Made by a program: the position numbers and the translations under genes
Assembly (NCBI RefSeq): GCF_000019725.1
Contig: NC_010505.1
Coordinates: 992,001-1,056,000, forward strand
Length of the DNA: 64,000 nucleotides
Direction of reading: 5' to 3'
Source: Methylobacterium radiotolerans JCM 2831
Lineage (GTDB): Bacteria > Pseudomonadota > Alphaproteobacteria > Rhizobiales > Beijerinckiaceae
Part shown: piece after piece, positions 1-9,363 of the stretch
Layout: every line of letters begins with the position of its first letter
Position numbering within the stretch: position 1 is the stretch's first letter
Notes under the pieces: model-generated
What the model was told of the DNA's origin: nothing
What the model saw: only the letters and a program-made list of their open reading frames with translations
The model's database searches: none

Positions 1-706
1 TCCGGGCGACCTCGTCGAGGAGCCGGTCGAGCATCGCGCGCCCGTGGGCGTGGAGCGCCACCGAGGCCCGGGTCGCGGTCGTGCCCTCGGGCAGCGGTAC
101 GGCCTCCTGGGCGAGGATCGCGCCGGTGTCGATCGTGGCGGCCAGCCGGTGCAGGGTCATGCCGAACTGTCCGGGCCCGTCGGCCAGGGCATGGATCGTC
201 GGCACAGGGCCCCGGTGGCGCGGCAGCAGGCCGGGATGCCCGTTGACGCCGCCGAGCCGCGCCAGGCCGATGATCTCGGGCTTCAGGATCTGATCGAAAT
301 GGTAGGTGAGGATCAGGTCCGGTGCGGCGTCCCGCAATGCCCGCGCGACGTCCGGGCCGTTGACGTCGTCGACCGTCAGGGTCGGGATGCCCAGGCGGCG
401 GCACAGGGTCCTGAGCGGCGTCGCCTCCGGCGCGTCGCCGCTTCCGGACGCCGCCTGGGTCAGGGGCGCCAGGGGCCGCAGCAGGTCCGGCAGGCCGAAA
501 TTGACCGCGAGGTAGGGCAGGATCCCGGTGCCCGAGCGCGCGAGGTGCCGCCGGATCTGCCCCGTCAGACCGCCGCTCGACGGCCGCTCGGCGTTCGAGA
601 GCCCCACCAGCGCGATGTCGGCCCGGAGATCGGCGACGAGCCGGCGCACCGCGCGGGCGTTCGGCAGCGCCTCCAGGACGAACAGCGCGATCCGGGGCCG
701 CGCCAT
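1..706 (-). CDS. Formyltransferase-family protein (partial, 3' end outside window)
   Basis: The start lies inside the window and the gene runs off the left edge; about 235 codons are visible. The fold is that of the formyl_transferase N-terminal domain (Fmt/PurN/ArnA type). GGVNGHPGLLP supplies the Asn152-x-His154 pair and IDTG supplies Asp190, completing the usual N-H-D catalytic set. Family members move a formyl group from 10-formyl-tetrahydrofolate to an amine. The ATG overlaps the upstream SDR stop by one base (TGATG), so the two genes are probably translationally coupled. Because the neighbours are capsule genes, formylation of an amino sugar or of the lipid anchor is more likely than initiator-tRNA formylation, but that is inference. 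Confidence 0.8.
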   Translation of the reverse strand, partial: MARPRIALFVLEALPNARAVRRLVADLRADIALVGLSNAERPSSGGLTGQIRRHLARSGTGILPYLAVNFGLPDLLRPLAPLTQAASGSGDAPEATPLRTLCRRLGIPTLTVDDVNGPDVARALRDAAPDLILTYHFDQILKPEIIGLARLGGVNGHPGLLPRHRGPVPTIHALADGPGQFGMTLHRLAATIDTGAILAQEAVPLPEGTTATRASVALHAHGRAMLDRLLDEVAR

Positions 707-1473
707 CAGCGCCGCTTCCGCCGCTGGAACCGGAAGGCGTAGAGGCCGGCCTTGCGGACGTTCTCGGGCAGGAGCAGCACGGTGCGGGCGAGCGCCGTGA
801 GGATGAACGGGAAGGCGATCACGTCGCGGTTGGCCGCGATGCCCTTGGCGATCCGCACGGCCGCCTCCTCGGCGCTGATCTCCAGCGGCCGCCAGCCCTT
901 GAGCTCGCCGCCCATCGGCGTCTTCACGTAGCCCGGGGTGACGACGTTGACCTTCACGCCCCGGGGCGCGACCTTCTGGCGCAGGGCGAGGCCGTGGGCG
1001 ACCAGGGCCGCCTTGGCGCCGCTGTAGGCCGGCGCGTCCTGGAGCGGCGCGTAGGCCGCGAGCGACGACAGCAGCACGATCTGACCGCGCCCGCGCTGGA
1101 GCATCAGCGTCAGGGTGGGCAGCATCACGTTGAGCGTGCCGGTGTAGTTGATGTCGGCGGTCTCGAAGGCCACGTCCTCGGCCTCCACCTGCCCCTCCTG
1201 ATTGCCGCCGTTCACCGCCGCGTTGGCGATGACGAGGTCGAGGGGGGCCTCGGCATCCGACCGGTGGACCAGCGCCACGGTGGCGGCCCGGTCGCGGGTG
1301 TCGAGGCGGGCGGTCTCGACGGTCGCGCCGCCGGCGCGGCAGTCGCGGGCGACGATCTCCAGCCGCTCGGCGTTGCGGCCGACCAGGATGAGGCTCGTGC
1401 CGGATTGCGCGTAGTGGCGCGCCAGCGCGGCGCCGATGCCGCTCGACGCGCCGGTGATCAGGATACGGGGCAT
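706..1473 (-). CDS. Short-chain dehydrogenase/reductase, capsule-linked (RkpH-like)
   Basis: A classical SDR of 255 residues. The NAD(P)-binding GASSGIG loop is at residues 8-14, the NAA motif at about 84-86, the catalytic Ser at about 136, and YxxxK at Tyr150/Lys154. It lies downstream of kpsS on the same strand and is coupled to the formyltransferase through TGATG. In Sinorhizobium the rkpGHIJ capsule group also contains an SDR (RkpH) next to an alpha-oxoamine synthase. By that analogy it could reduce the ketone made by the PKS/oxoamine synthase pair at 8-17 kb. The substrate cannot be read from the sequence. Confidence 0.85.
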   Translation of the reverse strand: MPRILITGASSGIGAALARHYAQSGTSLILVGRNAERLEIVARDCRAGGATVETARLDTRDRAATVALVHRSDAEAPLDLVIANAAVNGGNQEGQVEAEDVAFETADINYTGTLNVMLPTLTLMLQRGRGQIVLLSSLAAYAPLQDAPAYSGAKAALVAHGLALRQKVAPRGVKVNVVTPGYVKTPMGGELKGWRPLEISAEEAAVRIAKGIAANRDVIAFPFILTALARTVLLLPENVRKAGLYAFRFQRRKRR

Positions 1474-1588
1474 GGGGCGGGTTACGCCGCCGCGCGGGGA
1501 AAGATCAAGGCCGGGAAAGGCTCACCGGCGGTGAAACGCGCTTCAAAGGCCGCCGAACGGCGACGGTCCCGGAGTCCGGCGAGTCCGG

Positions 1589-2896
1589 TCAGTAGACCGG
1601 CGCGAGCTCGCCGTCGCGCTCGGCCACCTCGCTGACCGCCCGCGCCGCCGCCAGCATCGCGTCGGGCAGGGCCGCCTCCATCCGCGGCACCGAGCCGGCC
1701 ACCGCGCGGTCGATCGCCTCCTTGGAGAAGAAGCCGCCGTTGACCTGGGTCCGGTGCAGGACCACGCGGCGGAAATCCGCCATCAGGTCCATCTCCGGCG
1801 GCGTCGGATTCTTCCAGAAGCTGTCGAGATCGCCCTGATGGGTCAGGCCGGCCATGTTGTAGATCGCGGTGCCGACCGCGTGGGTCGGGCAGCCCATCTC
1901 GAGGGACAGCATCCCCACCGTGGAGTTGACGATCACCACGCCGCGGGCGCCCTTGATCAGGGCCGGGAGGTCGCCGCCGTCGATGAAGTCGAGCCGGTCG
2001 CTGACGCCGTGGCGCCGGGCCGAGGCGCGGGCGAACTTGCGCCAGTTGATCAGGCCGCTGTCGAGCGGGTGCAGCTTCACCAGCAGCCGGGTCGGCGCCG
2101 ACGAGCCGTCCGCGAAGGACTTGATCACCCGGTCCATGAAGCCCTCGACGCCGAGGAACGGCGAGTGGACCCGGATCTGGTAGTCGCTGTCGAGCTGCAG
2201 CGGCAGCAGGAAGTAGTCGCAGCCGACCGCGCGGTAGATCTCGTCGCAGCGGGCCGCCTCGCGGCGGGTATGGGCGCGGCGCGCGAACTTCTTGATCCAG
2301 CCGGCATACTCGGCCGCGATATGGGTCGGCCGGTGGCTGCGGAAATGCGGGAAGAGGTAGGGGAACAGCACGTTGGCGAGGTTGTAGCCGACGTCCCAGA
2401 CGCTGCGGCGGGCCATGTCGCCCGTGGAGGGCATCGCCCGGCCGGGCTGCGGCAGGCGCCGCGCCAGGGCCCGGATCTCGGCGGCCGTCCGGGGAAGCGA
2501 CGAGAAGCCGTTCACGCCGCCCAGCTCGCAGGTGATCCAGTTCGGGCGGATATAGCCCTCCTCGAACACGTGCACCCGCAGGCCGCGATACTCGGCGATC
2601 ATGCGGGCCGCCTTGTGGAACGGCCGGCAATCGCCGAACAGCACGATGTCGGTCACGCTCTCGCGGTCCAGATAGGCCTCGAGATACTCGCCCCAGGCCT
2701 CGCGGCGGCCGCGGTAATTGTCGGCCTCGCCGCTCCAGAACAGCCAGTCGCCGGGGCAGAGATTGATGCGCCGGACGCTGTGTCCCCGCGCGCGCAGCGC
2801 CTTTCCGAGATCGGAGAAGAACGGCGTCGCGATGCCCTGCAGGAAGAGGAAGGTCGCGGGGCGGTCGCGGAGGGCGTCGGGGGCGGGCTGTTGCAT
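1589..2896 (-). CDS. kpsS: Capsular polysaccharide beta-Kdo transferase, KpsS family
   Basis: 435 residues if started at the ATG at 2896. The longer open frame up to 3235 adds 113 residues with no family resemblance and is rejected. The N-terminus FLFLQGIATPFFSDLGKAL, GDWLFW at about 50-54, LFGDCRPFHK at about 87-95 and FEEGYIRPNW at 111-120 are typical of KpsS/LipB (Capsule_synth family). KpsS works with KpsC at the cytoplasmic face to build the poly-Kdo linker on a lipid acceptor for ABC-exported capsules. It is divergent from kpsC, with a 337-base gap, and sits upstream of the SDR and formyltransferase genes. Confidence 0.85.
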   Translation of the reverse strand: MQQPAPDALRDRPATFLFLQGIATPFFSDLGKALRARGHSVRRINLCPGDWLFWSGEADNYRGRREAWGEYLEAYLDRESVTDIVLFGDCRPFHKAARMIAEYRGLRVHVFEEGYIRPNWITCELGGVNGFSSLPRTAAEIRALARRLPQPGRAMPSTGDMARRSVWDVGYNLANVLFPYLFPHFRSHRPTHIAAEYAGWIKKFARRAHTRREAARCDEIYRAVGCDYFLLPLQLDSDYQIRVHSPFLGVEGFMDRVIKSFADGSSAPTRLLVKLHPLDSGLINWRKFARASARRHGVSDRLDFIDGGDLPALIKGARGVVIVNSTVGMLSLEMGCPTHAVGTAIYNMAGLTHQGDLDSFWKNPTPPEMDLMADFRRVVLHRTQVNGGFFSKEAIDRAVAGSVPRMEAALPDAMLAAARAVSEVAERDGELAPVY

Positions 2897-3233
2897 TCCG
2901 CGGCGCTTCTGTCCTTGACCCTGGGCCGGATGAACCGCACCGGCGAGAGACTCTTGAGGTGGCACGGTGCCCGGCGGCCCCGCAATCCGAAGCCACGCCG
3001 CGGCATGGCATTTCCGCGCCAGCGTGGCCCGTCTGCAACGGTCCCGCGCCTGCGGCTCAGCCTCCGGATTAGGCGGGCAATCGCGGCGACGATATGTCCA
3101 AATCCTTTCCAGGACGTGGCGACGGCGACGCGCGCTCAGGTTGTCCCCGCGTTGCATCACCATCCCATGCCGACGAAAATGCGCTACAGGCAGCTTCCGC
3201 ACCTCGACCCGACCGGAGCCGGACGCACCGACC
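2897..3233. other. kpsS-kpsC divergent intergenic region
   Basis: 337 bases separating divergent kpsS and kpsC, so both promoters should be here. I see no convincing small gene. One GTTGCAT motif is at 3151-3157 and another spans the kpsS start codon at 2890-2896. The same heptamer (as ATGCAAC) occurs three times upstream of the UDP-glucose dehydrogenase gene. No clear sigma-70 box pair was found by eye. Confidence 0.5.
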
Positions 3234-4736
3234 ATGCCCGCTGACCCGACCCCGTCGCTCTACGCGACCGGCCGCACGATCCGCCGCCTGCGGGCGGAGA
3301 TCGAGGCCGCGACGGGCCTCGCCTTCGGTCCGGCACGCCCCGGCGCCGTCGGCGCGGCCTGGGGCGCGGGCAGCCTCGCGGGGCGCCTGCTGGCGCTGAC
3401 GGGGCGGCGCCGGCTCGTGGTCGCGCCCGGGCCGGTCCTGAGCCCCTACGACTCGCCGGAGACCGGCTTCGCGTCCCTGCGGATCAGCCTCGACGGCGCG
3501 CCCCTGGGCGGGGAGGGCGGCGTCCACTACCTCGATCCCTGGAGCCGGGCGCCGATCGACCGCGCGGCCTGCGCCGAGCGGGTGGCGTGGCTCGCCGCGC
3601 GCTTCGCCGAGAACGACCGGCGGGTGATCTATGTCGGGATGTCGCGCTGGAAGCGGCCCGCCCTCGACGTCCTCGGCGCCGGGCCCGCCGGCCGGCCGAT
3701 CCACACCATGACCACCGAGGCCGCGATCGCCGCGGGACAGCGCCACGGCGGCCGCATCCTGGCCTGGGCGACGCGGGCACCGGGCCAGCTCGAGGAGGCT
3801 TGCGCGCGGGCCGGCCTGCCGCTGGCCCGGGTCGAGGACGGGTTCCTGCGCTCCGTGGGGCTCGGCGCCAGCCTGCAGCCCGGCGCCTCCATCGTGGTGG
3901 ACGACCTCGGCATCTACTACGACCCGCGGCGGGAGAGCCGCCTGCAGCGGCTGCTCGCCGAGGCCGACTTCACCCCGGACCTCGTCGCCCGGGCGCGGCG
4001 CCTGCGCGAGGAGGTCGTGGCGCGTCGGCTCAGCAAGTACAATGTCGGCCTCGACGCCGCCGCGCTCGACTGGCCGCCGGGCCGGCGGATCGTGCTCGTG
4101 CCCGGCCAGGTCGAGGACGACGCCTCGGTGCGCCACGGCTCGCCGCTGGTCCGCTCGAACCGGGCGCTGCTGGAAGCGGCGCGGCGGCGCAACCCGGACG
4201 CGTTCCTGCTCTACAAACCGCATCCCGACGTGGAGGCCGGGTTCCGTCCCGGCATCATCCCGGAGGCGGAGGCCCTGACTCTTGCCGACCGGATCGTGGG
4301 CGGCATCAGCATCGTCGACCTCCTCGACCGGGTGCATCACGTCGAGACCATGACGTCGCTGGCCGGGTTCGAGGCCCTGATCCGCGGCCTCACCGTGGCG
4401 ACCCACGGCCGGCCGTTCTACTCCGGCTGGGGCCTGTCGGAGGATCTCGCGCCGGGGGCCGACCGCGGCCGCCGGCTGAGCCTCGACGAGCTGGTGGCCG
4501 GCGCCATGATCCTCTACGCGCGCTACCTCGACCCGGTGGCGATGAAGCCGTGCACCCCGGAGCAGCTCCTCGACCGCCTCAGCGCGGCCCGGGCGGCGGC
4601 GCCGCGCAACGCCCTCTCCCTCGGCCGGACGGCCCATCTGGTGATGCGCGCCCGCTACGGCCTCCTCAATCCCGTCGTGCGGGCCCTGCGCAGCCGGCGC
4701 GGCGTCGGCCGCGAGGCCGGCGGCGGGCCGCGCTAG
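3234..4736 (+). CDS. kpsC: Capsule polysaccharide beta-Kdo transferase, KpsC family (RkpJ-like)
   Basis: 500 residues from the ATG at 3234; the open frame extends further upstream but only the part from here matches the family. Diagnostic KpsC blocks are visible: RVEDGFLRSVGLGA at about residue 200, DDLGIYYDPRR after it, LVPGQVEDDASV near 288-300, YKPHPDVEAG near 325, and MTSLAGFEAL followed by PFYSGWG near 375-400. E. coli KpsC is a double-length enzyme of about 675 residues, whereas this resembles the shorter RkpJ/LpsZ form. The role is addition of Kdo to the lipid-linked poly-Kdo primer of a group 2-type capsule in the cytoplasm. Confidence 0.87.
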   Translation: MPADPTPSLYATGRTIRRLRAEIEAATGLAFGPARPGAVGAAWGAGSLAGRLLALTGRRRLVVAPGPVLSPYDSPETGFASLRISLDGAPLGGEGGVHYLDPWSRAPIDRAACAERVAWLAARFAENDRRVIYVGMSRWKRPALDVLGAGPAGRPIHTMTTEAAIAAGQRHGGRILAWATRAPGQLEEACARAGLPLARVEDGFLRSVGLGASLQPGASIVVDDLGIYYDPRRESRLQRLLAEADFTPDLVARARRLREEVVARRLSKYNVGLDAAALDWPPGRRIVLVPGQVEDDASVRHGSPLVRSNRALLEAARRRNPDAFLLYKPHPDVEAGFRPGIIPEAEALTLADRIVGGISIVDLLDRVHHVETMTSLAGFEALIRGLTVATHGRPFYSGWGLSEDLAPGADRGRRLSLDELVAGAMILYARYLDPVAMKPCTPEQLLDRLSAARAAAPRNALSLGRTAHLVMRARYGLLNPVVRALRSRRGVGREAGGGPR

Positions 4737-4955
4737 GGCGGCGCGCGCGGCGCGAATCCCGTTCCGCGAGACCCTGATGTGACACCAAAGCGATAGCGCG
4801 CGCTGCTAGAGTCCGCCCGCAGCCGCCCGTCCCCGGGGCCGATTCCGATCGTTCTGGATCAGGAACGGCCCGTAACGCCTTGCTCCCGCGCGCTGTTTCC
4901 CGCCGGACCGGATCCCGGCGGCGAGCAGGCCCGCCCCACGCCGAGTGTCCGTGTC

Positions 4956-6446
4956 TTGACGACGTTCCTCATCGCCACCGGTCTCGCGCTCGCCGCGTGC
5001 CTCGCCCTGGAGGTGTTCGCGGGCGACTCGATCGCGCGGGCGAGCCTCGCGCCGCGGGATCTCGGCCTGCGGCTGCTCGGCTACCTGCTGATCCTGCTGT
5101 TCTGGTTCGAGTTCTCCTGGCGGCCCTGGCTCGCCGGGCTGACCTGCGTGATCACCGTGGCGATCCTGATCGTCGTCAGCCGCGCGAAGCGCTCGGTGAT
5201 CGGCGAGCCGCTGCTGTTCAGCGATTTCGCCCTGCTGCCCCAGGTGCCGCGGCATCCGCAGCTCTACTACATCCCGCCCCTGTGGGACCCGCGCATCTCC
5301 GTGCCGGTCCTGCTCACCCTGGCGGTCACCGCGCTGTGGTACTGGATCGAGCCGAGCGTGCTGCCCGTCGCGACCCTGCCGCGGGTGCTGTGCCTGCTCG
5401 GCCTCCCGCTCGCGCTCTGGCTGCTGGTCCGGGCGGCCCCGCGCCCGCCGCTCGCCCGGCTGATCGCCCGCTGGTTCCCCGAACCCGATCTGGAGGCGGA
5501 TGTCACCCGGGTCGGCCTCCCGGCGAGCCTCCTGGGCTACACCGCCCGGGCGATGGCCGGCGGCGTGCCGGTGCCGGCGGCGCCGGCGCTGCCGGAGGGC
5601 CCGGGCGACGACGTCGTCGTGGTGATCCAGCTCGAATCCTTCGTCGATCCGGAGCGGCTCGGCGGCCCGAAACTGCCGGCGATGGACCTGTTCCGCACCC
5701 GGGCCGCGCAGTACGGGCGCCTGCGGGTGCCGGCGCACGGCGCCTACACGATGCGCAGCGAGCACGCGGTGCTCACCGGCCGACCGTCCGAGAGCCTCGG
5801 CTTCGGCCGCTTCGACCCCTACACGTCCCGCAGCGGCGACGAGCCGACGAGCCTCGCCCGGCTGGCCGGGGGACGGGGCTACGGGACCCTGTTCCTGCAC
5901 CCGTTCCACCGCGACTTCTTCCGGCGGGCGCGCGTGATGGAGGCCTTCGGCTTCGCCGATCTCGTGATGGGGGAGGCCTTCGCGGAGGCGCAGCGCGTCG
6001 GGCCCTATGTCGGGGACGTCGCCCTCGGCGCGCGCCTCCTCGCGGAAGTGCGGGCCCGCCGCGCGCCCCTGTTCCTGTTCTGCGTGACCATGGAGAACCA
6101 CGGTCCCTGGAAGCCGGGGCGGCTGCCGGGGATCGACGACCCGCAGGCGCAGTATCTCCATCACGTCGCCCATACCGGGCAGATGGTCGAGGATCTCGTC
6201 GCCGGCCTGGACGCCATCGCCCGCGAGCGGGGCCAGACCATCACGCTCTGCGTGTTCGGCGACCACGCACCGTCGCTGCCGAGTTGCAAACCCGGTTTCG
6301 GCGGGCGGACCACCGAGTACGCCCTGTTCCGCTTCGGCCGCCCGCACGAGGCCCCGCAGCGCGCCGACATCGCCGCCGACGAGCTCGGGCGGGCGCTGCG
6401 TGCGAGTCTCGCGACCGCGCCCGCGGACATCGCCGCGGGGACATGA
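4956..6446 (+). CDS. LTA-synthase/phosphoglycerol-transferase-like membrane sulfatase-fold protein
   Basis: 496 residues. The only sensible start is the TTG at 4956; no ATG or GTG precedes it in frame. Several N-terminal hydrophobic segments within residues 1-160 are followed by an alkaline-phosphatase-superfamily domain. Metal-site motif QLESF lies near 225-229, the nucleophile Thr265 lies in AYTMRSEHAVLTG, and FGDHAPS is at 434-440. LtaS/OpgB/MdoB relatives move phosphoglycerol-type groups onto an acceptor outside the inner membrane. It sits between kpsC and the capsule export lipoprotein gene, so modification of the capsule or its anchor is plausible. It may correspond to RkpI of the rhizobial cluster, which I cannot confirm. 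Confidence 0.75.
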   Translation: MTTFLIATGLALAACLALEVFAGDSIARASLAPRDLGLRLLGYLLILLFWFEFSWRPWLAGLTCVITVAILIVVSRAKRSVIGEPLLFSDFALLPQVPRHPQLYYIPPLWDPRISVPVLLTLAVTALWYWIEPSVLPVATLPRVLCLLGLPLALWLLVRAAPRPPLARLIARWFPEPDLEADVTRVGLPASLLGYTARAMAGGVPVPAAPALPEGPGDDVVVVIQLESFVDPERLGGPKLPAMDLFRTRAAQYGRLRVPAHGAYTMRSEHAVLTGRPSESLGFGRFDPYTSRSGDEPTSLARLAGGRGYGTLFLHPFHRDFFRRARVMEAFGFADLVMGEAFAEAQRVGPYVGDVALGARLLAEVRARRAPLFLFCVTMENHGPWKPGRLPGIDDPQAQYLHHVAHTGQMVEDLVAGLDAIARERGQTITLCVFGDHAPSLPSCKPGFGGRTTEYALFRFGRPHEAPQRADIAADELGRALRASLATAPADIAAGT

Positions 6447-6639
6447 TAAGGTTAAGCTTGCGCGGCATAAGCGTGGCCGTGCCACGCTGGTGACGCATTG
6501 CCCGCGGATAGCGCGACCGGCCACGCGACGGCCGCCGCTCCGGCGCGGCCGTTAAAGCGATCGCAGCGTTTGGCGGTCAAACTGGGTGTCCCGGCCCGGG
6601 CCAGCGATGGCGCGGGCTCGGCGAGGAGAAATCTTTGTG

Positions 6640-7824
6640 ATGCTGCGTAAGACGGCGTGCACCGCCCTGATGGCCGCCCTGGCGGCTGGATCTGCCGGCG
6701 GTTGCACGTACCTGCCCGCGGCGGGTCCGACGGCGAGCGCGATTCAGGCCGGGGCTGAGGTCGCCACGGCCGACGGAGGCCTGCTCGCCCGCTACGAGAT
6801 CATCGACGTCACTCCCTCCGTGGTCGAGGCCCTGCGCGGCCGGCCGCTGGACAGCCTGCTCGCCTCCTTCGGCGACCACCGCCCCTCCTCCGAGCCGGTC
6901 ATCGGCATCGGCGACATGGTCTCGGTCTCCGTCTGGGAAGCCGGGTCCGGCGGCCTGTTCTCCGGGCCCCTCGTCGCCGACCGCTTCTCCGCAGGCTCCA
7001 AGTCCGCCCTCATCCCGGAGCAGCCCGTCGGGCGCGACGGCGCCATCTCGGTGCCCTACGCCGGCCGCATCAAGGTCGCCGGCCGCCGCACCCAGGACGT
7101 CCAGGCGCTCATCGAGAACGAGCTCGCCGGCAAGGCCATCCAGCCGCAGGTGCTGGTCTCGGTCACACGCCCGATCTCCCAGGCCGTCACCGTCACCGGC
7201 GAGGGCGCCGCCGGCGCCCGCCTGCCGCTCTCGGGCCACGGCGACCGCATCCTCGACGTCATCGCCGCCGCCGGCGGCAACCGCGCGCCGGTCAACGAGA
7301 CCTTCGTGCGGCTCTCGCGCGGGCCGGTGACCGCGACCGTGCCGCTGACCACGGTGGTGTCGAACCCGCGGGAGAACATCTACCTGCGGCCCAACGACGT
7401 GCTGACCCTGGTGCGCGACCCGCAGACCTTCATCGCGGTGGGCGCGCTGGGCAACAGCACCGAGCTGCCGTTCCAGGCCGACGGGATCACGCTGGCGCAG
7501 GCGCTGGCCAAGGCGCGCGGCCTGTCGGACTTCGCCGCCGACCCGGCCGGCACCTTCATCTTCCGGTTCGAGCCCGCCAGCGTCGTGCGCCGGCTCAGCC
7601 CTGGCTCGAAGCTGCTCGGCACGCCTCTGGTGCCGGTGGTCTACCGGATCGACATGCGCGACCCCAACAGCCTGTTCGTGTCGCAGGCGTTCCGGATGCG
7701 CAACCGCGACCTGATCTACGTGTCGAACGCGCCCTTCACCGAGGTCCAGAAGGTCCTCACCGCCTTCAGCGGCATCACCGGCCCGGCCTCCTCGGCCGCC
7801 CTGGCCTATTCCTACGCCAAGTAG
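6640..7824 (+). CDS. Capsule polysaccharide export lipoprotein (Wza/KpsD family)
   Basis: About 394 residues. The ATG at 6640 (or the adjoining GTG at 6637) follows a GAGGAGA ribosome site; the upstream frame from 6586 looks non-coding. A lipoprotein signal peptide ends at Cys22 in SAGGC. The polysaccharide-biosynthesis export domain begins near residue 90 (ISVPYAGRIKVAGRRTQDVQ) and is followed by SLBB-type repeats (QAVTVTGEGAAGARLPL and similar). Such proteins form the outer-membrane channel for capsule export. It converges on the oxoamine synthase gene with a strong shared terminator between them. No ABC transporter (kpsMT) is visible in the window. Confidence 0.85.
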   Translation: MLRKTACTALMAALAAGSAGGCTYLPAAGPTASAIQAGAEVATADGGLLARYEIIDVTPSVVEALRGRPLDSLLASFGDHRPSSEPVIGIGDMVSVSVWEAGSGGLFSGPLVADRFSAGSKSALIPEQPVGRDGAISVPYAGRIKVAGRRTQDVQALIENELAGKAIQPQVLVSVTRPISQAVTVTGEGAAGARLPLSGHGDRILDVIAAAGGNRAPVNETFVRLSRGPVTATVPLTTVVSNPRENIYLRPNDVLTLVRDPQTFIAVGALGNSTELPFQADGITLAQALAKARGLSDFAADPAGTFIFRFEPASVVRRLSPGSKLLGTPLVPVVYRIDMRDPNSLFVSQAFRMRNRDLIYVSNAPFTEVQKVLTAFSGITGPASSAALAYSYAK

Positions 7825-7915
7825 GACCCGTGCTCCGCGACGGGCGGCACCGCCGCCGGTCGCCGCGCTGGGGGTGCCGCGCGCGTCCGACCGAGACTGC
7901 CGCGGTCTGTCGATA

Positions 7916-7954
7916 CGAAGAAGGGGCGCGGATATCATCCGCGCCCCTTCTTCG
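7916..7954. terminator. Bidirectional hairpin between export lipoprotein and oxoamine synthase genes
   Basis: Perfect 18-bp stem (CGAAGAAGGGGCGCGGAT, 7916-7933) with loop ATC and its exact complement at 7937-7954. It lies between two converging genes and can terminate transcription from both sides. The AAGAAGG/CCTTCTT base of the stem partly supplies a U-rich tail in each direction. Confidence 0.85.
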
Positions 7955-7995
7955 TGAGGGTCTCGAAGAACCGGGGCGCGCGGCCCTGGCCGGGC

Positions 7996-9363
7996 TCAGA
8001 CCCGCTTGGCCAGCAGCTGCTCGATCAGCGAGCCGCCCTTGTCGATGGCCGCCAGCTCCTCGGCCACCGCGTTCACGGTGTCGCGGATCTGGTCGGGCGT
8101 GTGCTCGGAGGTGAGGAAGAAGCGCAGGCGCGAGGCCCGCTCCGGCACCGCAGGGTGGATGATCGGCTGCACGTTGATGCCCCGGCGGAACAGCCGGTCC
8201 GACAGGGTCACGGCCTTCAGCGAATCGCCGACGATGATCGGCACGACCGCGAGGCCGAGGCTGAAACCGGTGTCGAGGCCGAGCTTCTTGGCGGTGGCCA
8301 GGAACAGGGTGCCGTTCTGGCGCAGGCGCTCGACCCGCTCGGGCTCGGCGTGCATCACGGCGAGCGCCGCCTCGGCCGCGGCCGCGAGCGGCGGCGACAT
8401 GCCGACGCTGTACACGAAGCCGCCGGCGGTGTGCTTCAGGTACTCGATCAGCGCGATCGGGCCGCAGATGTAGCCGCCGCAGGTCGACAGGGTCTTCGAC
8501 AGCGTGCCCATCCAGATGTCGACCTCGCGGGGGTCGACACCGCAATGCTCGAACAGGCCGGCGCCGGTCCGGCCGGTGACGCCGAGGCCGTGCGCCTCGT
8601 CGACCATCAGCCACGCGTCGTAGCGCTTCTTGAGGGCGACGAGCCCGGCGAGGTCCGGCGCGTCGCCGTCCATGCTGTAGAGGCCCTCGACCACGATCAG
8701 CGCCCGGCGATGCTCGTGGCGGGTCGACTGGAGCAGGGTCTCCAGGGCGTCGAGATCGTTATGCGCGAAGGAGCGCCGCTGGGCGCCCGACAGCTGCGCG
8801 CCGGTGACGATGCTGTTGTGGGACAGCGCGTCGTGGAAGATCACGTCGCCGGCTTCCAGCAGGGCGCCGATGGTCGTGACGTTGGTGGCGTGGCCGCTCA
8901 CCATCACGATGCAGCCCTCGGACTGGTAGTGCTTGGCCAGCGCCTGCTCGAGGCTGATGTGCCCCGGCCGCTCGCCCGCCACGACGCGGCTCGCCGACGC
9001 GGAGGTGCCGTAAGCCTCGATCGCCTCCCGGGCGGCGTTGCTCACCCGCGGATGGCCGTTCAGGCCGAGGTAGTCGTAGGACGAGAAGTTGGTGAAGCTC
9101 TTCTGGTCGATCCGCGTCGTGGCCCCGGCCTTGGCGTCGTGGACGCGGAAGAACGGGTTGCCCAGGCCGATCAGATCGGCCGCCTGGCGCTGGAGCTTCA
9201 GCTCGCGGTAGCCCGGCAGGTTCTCGAAGTTCTGCGCCGCCGACTTGCCGGCGGGAGAGGCCGTCTTGACGGGGGCCGGGCGCGGCGTCGCGCGCCCGAG
9301 CCGGTTGGTCACGAAGCCGGCGAGCGCCGCGCGCCCACCGTCCGGCCGTGCCGTGTCGGTCAT
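7996..9363 (-). CDS. rkpG: Alpha-oxoamine synthase (PLP; BioF/KBL/RkpG type)
   Basis: 455 residues, PLP fold type I, in the family of 8-amino-7-oxononanoate synthase, 5-aminolevulinate synthase and serine palmitoyltransferase. The PLP Schiff-base lysine is Lys290 (GTLSKTL). Asp255 and His258 lie in VDEAHGLGVTG and SGHATN is at 156-161. It has roughly 50 more N-terminal residues than BioF. Its ATG overlaps the stop of the giant PKS gene by four bases, so the two are made together. These enzymes join an acyl thioester to an amino acid with loss of CO2. The likely acyl donor is the PKS carrier protein, giving an amino-ketone. It is not part of a biotin cluster. Confidence 0.88.
   Translation of the reverse strand: MTDTARPDGGRAALAGFVTNRLGRATPRPAPVKTASPAGKSAAQNFENLPGYRELKLQRQAADLIGLGNPFFRVHDAKAGATTRIDQKSFTNFSSYDYLGLNGHPRVSNAAREAIEAYGTSASASRVVAGERPGHISLEQALAKHYQSEGCIVMVSGHATNVTTIGALLEAGDVIFHDALSHNSIVTGAQLSGAQRRSFAHNDLDALETLLQSTRHEHRRALIVVEGLYSMDGDAPDLAGLVALKKRYDAWLMVDEAHGLGVTGRTGAGLFEHCGVDPREVDIWMGTLSKTLSTCGGYICGPIALIEYLKHTAGGFVYSVGMSPPLAAAAEAALAVMHAEPERVERLRQNGTLFLATAKKLGLDTGFSLGLAVVPIIVGDSLKAVTLSDRLFRRGINVQPIIHPAVPERASRLRFFLTSEHTPDQIRDTVNAVAEELAAIDKGGSLIEQLLAKRV

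Noticed and set aside
44-742. Plus-strand open frame at the left edge
   Set aside because: Shadow of the minus-strand formyltransferase, which has N-H-D catalytic residues and is coupled to the SDR gene.
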